Shown here piece by piece: positions 17,249 through 17,571 of a DNA stretch of 17,571 nt. How positions within the stretch are numbered: the first letter of the stretch is position 1; each line of letters begins with the position of its first letter. A program made the translations under genes and the position numbers. This DNA comes from a bacterium (GTDB lineage: Bacteria; Zhuqueibacterota; Zhuqueibacteria; Residuimicrobiales; Residuimicrobiaceae), in contig JAAYTV010000271.1 in assembly GCA_012523655.1 (NCBI GenBank), forward strand, positions 1 through 17,571, read 5' to 3'. A model generated the notes under the pieces. The model saw only the letters and a list, made by a program, of their open reading frames with translations, did not search any database and had not been told where the DNA came from.

Positions 17249-17275
17249 ATTACACATTTTTTAAAATAAAATCAA
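17249..17275 (-). promoter_or_regulatory. Possible promoter of the second FG-GAP gene
   Basis: On the minus strand TTGATT (17275-17270) and TGTAAT (17254-17249) are 15 bases apart in an AT-rich tract, 62 bases before the start codon. The spacing is shorter than ideal and the -35 match is partial. Confidence 0.3.
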
Positions 17276-17438
17276 GGGAATTAATAGACGCCCTAACCGA
17301 GTTAAAAGGTATGGAAAAGAGTCCGCATGGTCACACTCGGTAAAAATCCTTGGCTGATCCAGCGGCCTGCCGTTCGCATTCAAGCCACGGCGCTGGTCCT
17401 GCATTTTGCTTTCATGCAAAAAAAGAATCCCTTTTACC
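17276..17438. other. Intergenic part of the divergent FG-GAP / Fur-like gap, no gene seen
   Basis: The whole gene-free stretch runs from 17188 to 17496. This inner part has no coding frame with an RBS or family resemblance. It contains a 7-base inverted repeat, ACCGAGT (17296-17302) with ACTCGGT (17335-17341), over a 32-base loop, of uncertain meaning. Confidence 0.4.
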
Positions 17439-17467
17439 TTGATAATCCTGCCGCATTTGTCTACATT
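17439..17467 (+). promoter_or_regulatory. Probable sigma70-type promoter of the Fur-like gene
   Basis: TTGATA (17439-17444), a 17-base spacer and TACATT (17462-17467) match the consensus at 5/6 and 4/6 with ideal spacing. Transcription would begin near 17474, inside the palindrome described next, giving a leader of about 20 bases. Confidence 0.45.
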
Positions 17468-17470
17468 AAT

Positions 17471-17489
17471 ATTAATAATGATTACTAAT
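17471..17489 (+). promoter_or_regulatory. Fur/PerR-box-like operator
   Basis: ATTAATAATGATTACTAAT is a 19-base palindrome with only one mismatched pair around the central base. Its inner 7-1-7 core, TAATAAT-G-ATTACTA, resembles Fur-family boxes. A perfect 12-base palindrome, ATTAATATTAAT, overlaps it at 17465-17476. It would cover the predicted transcription start and ends 7 bases before the start codon, fitting autoregulation by the encoded protein. Confidence 0.5.
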
Positions 17490-17496
17490 AGATTAC

Positions 17497-17571
17497 ATGA
17501 TTGCAAACAACTCTAAACATGCCCGGCGCAGCAGCCGGCAGCGCGAACGCATCCTGGCCCTGCTGAAGGAA
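17497..17571 (+). CDS. Probable Fur-family transcriptional regulator, 3'-truncated by the window
   Basis: Only the first 25 codons are present. They include HARRSSRQRERILALLKE, which resembles the opening helix of Fur/PerR/Zur-type metal-responsive repressors, where an R-x-T/S-R-Q-R motif is followed by a hydrophobic helix. A TGA in the same frame at 17479-17481 makes ATG 17497 the only plausible start. No clear Shine-Dalgarno sequence precedes it. The family call rests on a short stretch and is supported independently by the Fur-box-like palindrome directly upstream. Which metal or peroxide signal it would sense cannot be told, because the sensing and metal-binding residues lie beyond the window. 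Confidence 0.55.
   Translation, partial: MIANNSKHARRSSRQRERILALLKE

Noticed and set aside
17400..17425. Hairpin TGCAT/ATGCA followed by A-run
   Set aside because: It has only a 5-base stem, and the run is A rather than T on the plus strand; on the minus strand the T-run precedes the hairpin, so it does not work as a terminator.

Overview
The window looks like a chromosomal stretch from an uncultured, glycan-degrading bacterium of the FCB/Bacteroidota-like superphylum (KSB1, Calditrichota, Marinimicrobia or Latescibacterota would fit). The basis is two large secreted FG-GAP/VCBS proteins that carry an ASPIC/UnbV domain followed by a C-terminal 'NYPNPFN...' FlgD-like sorting domain, plus many lone secreted carbohydrate-active proteins. 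The phylum is an inference. All three stop codons are used, and TGA ends four genes, so the standard bacterial code applies.

Layout. Bases 1-1353 (+): 5'-truncated PHP-type metallohydrolase. 1432-3666 (+): secreted GH36-like alpha-galactosidase family protein. 3667-4309: a gene graveyard holding a broken VapC/PIN toxin remnant and an internally deleted SGNH/GDSL hydrolase remnant. 4310-4828 (+): small lipoprotein of unknown function. 4932-6185 (-): secreted sialidase-like propeller protein. 6331-8073 (-): FG-GAP/ASPIC protein whose sorting tail is cut by a TGA that falls exactly where the paralogue has Gly; the rest of the tail is intact down to 6295. 8239-11307 (-): large secreted GH2-type protein with a non-canonical catalytic motif. 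11584-13509 (+): secreted right-handed parallel beta-helix protein. 13694-15136 (+): secreted TIM-barrel-like protein of no family I can name, with a C-x-C-x-x-C motif. 15322-17187 (-): second FG-GAP/ASPIC/sorting-domain protein. 17497-17571 (+): the first 25 codons of a probable Fur-family regulator, behind a promoter-like sequence and a Fur/PerR-box-like palindrome.

How the genes fit together. Nearly every product carries a signal peptide or lipobox, and at least four have folds used on polysaccharides (GH36-like, GH2-like, beta-helix, sialidase-like propeller). I read the region as a loose extracellular glycan-degradation and binding island. No SusC/SusD pair, ABC sugar transporter, sulfatase or sugar regulator is seen here. 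Genes are mostly separate units on alternating strands rather than one operon.

I found no rRNA, tRNA, CRISPR array, intact insertion sequence or phage gene. The most notable points are the TGA in the sorting tail, the two gene remnants at 3667-4099, the missing canonical acid/base Glu in the GH2 protein, and the unassigned protein at 13694-15136.
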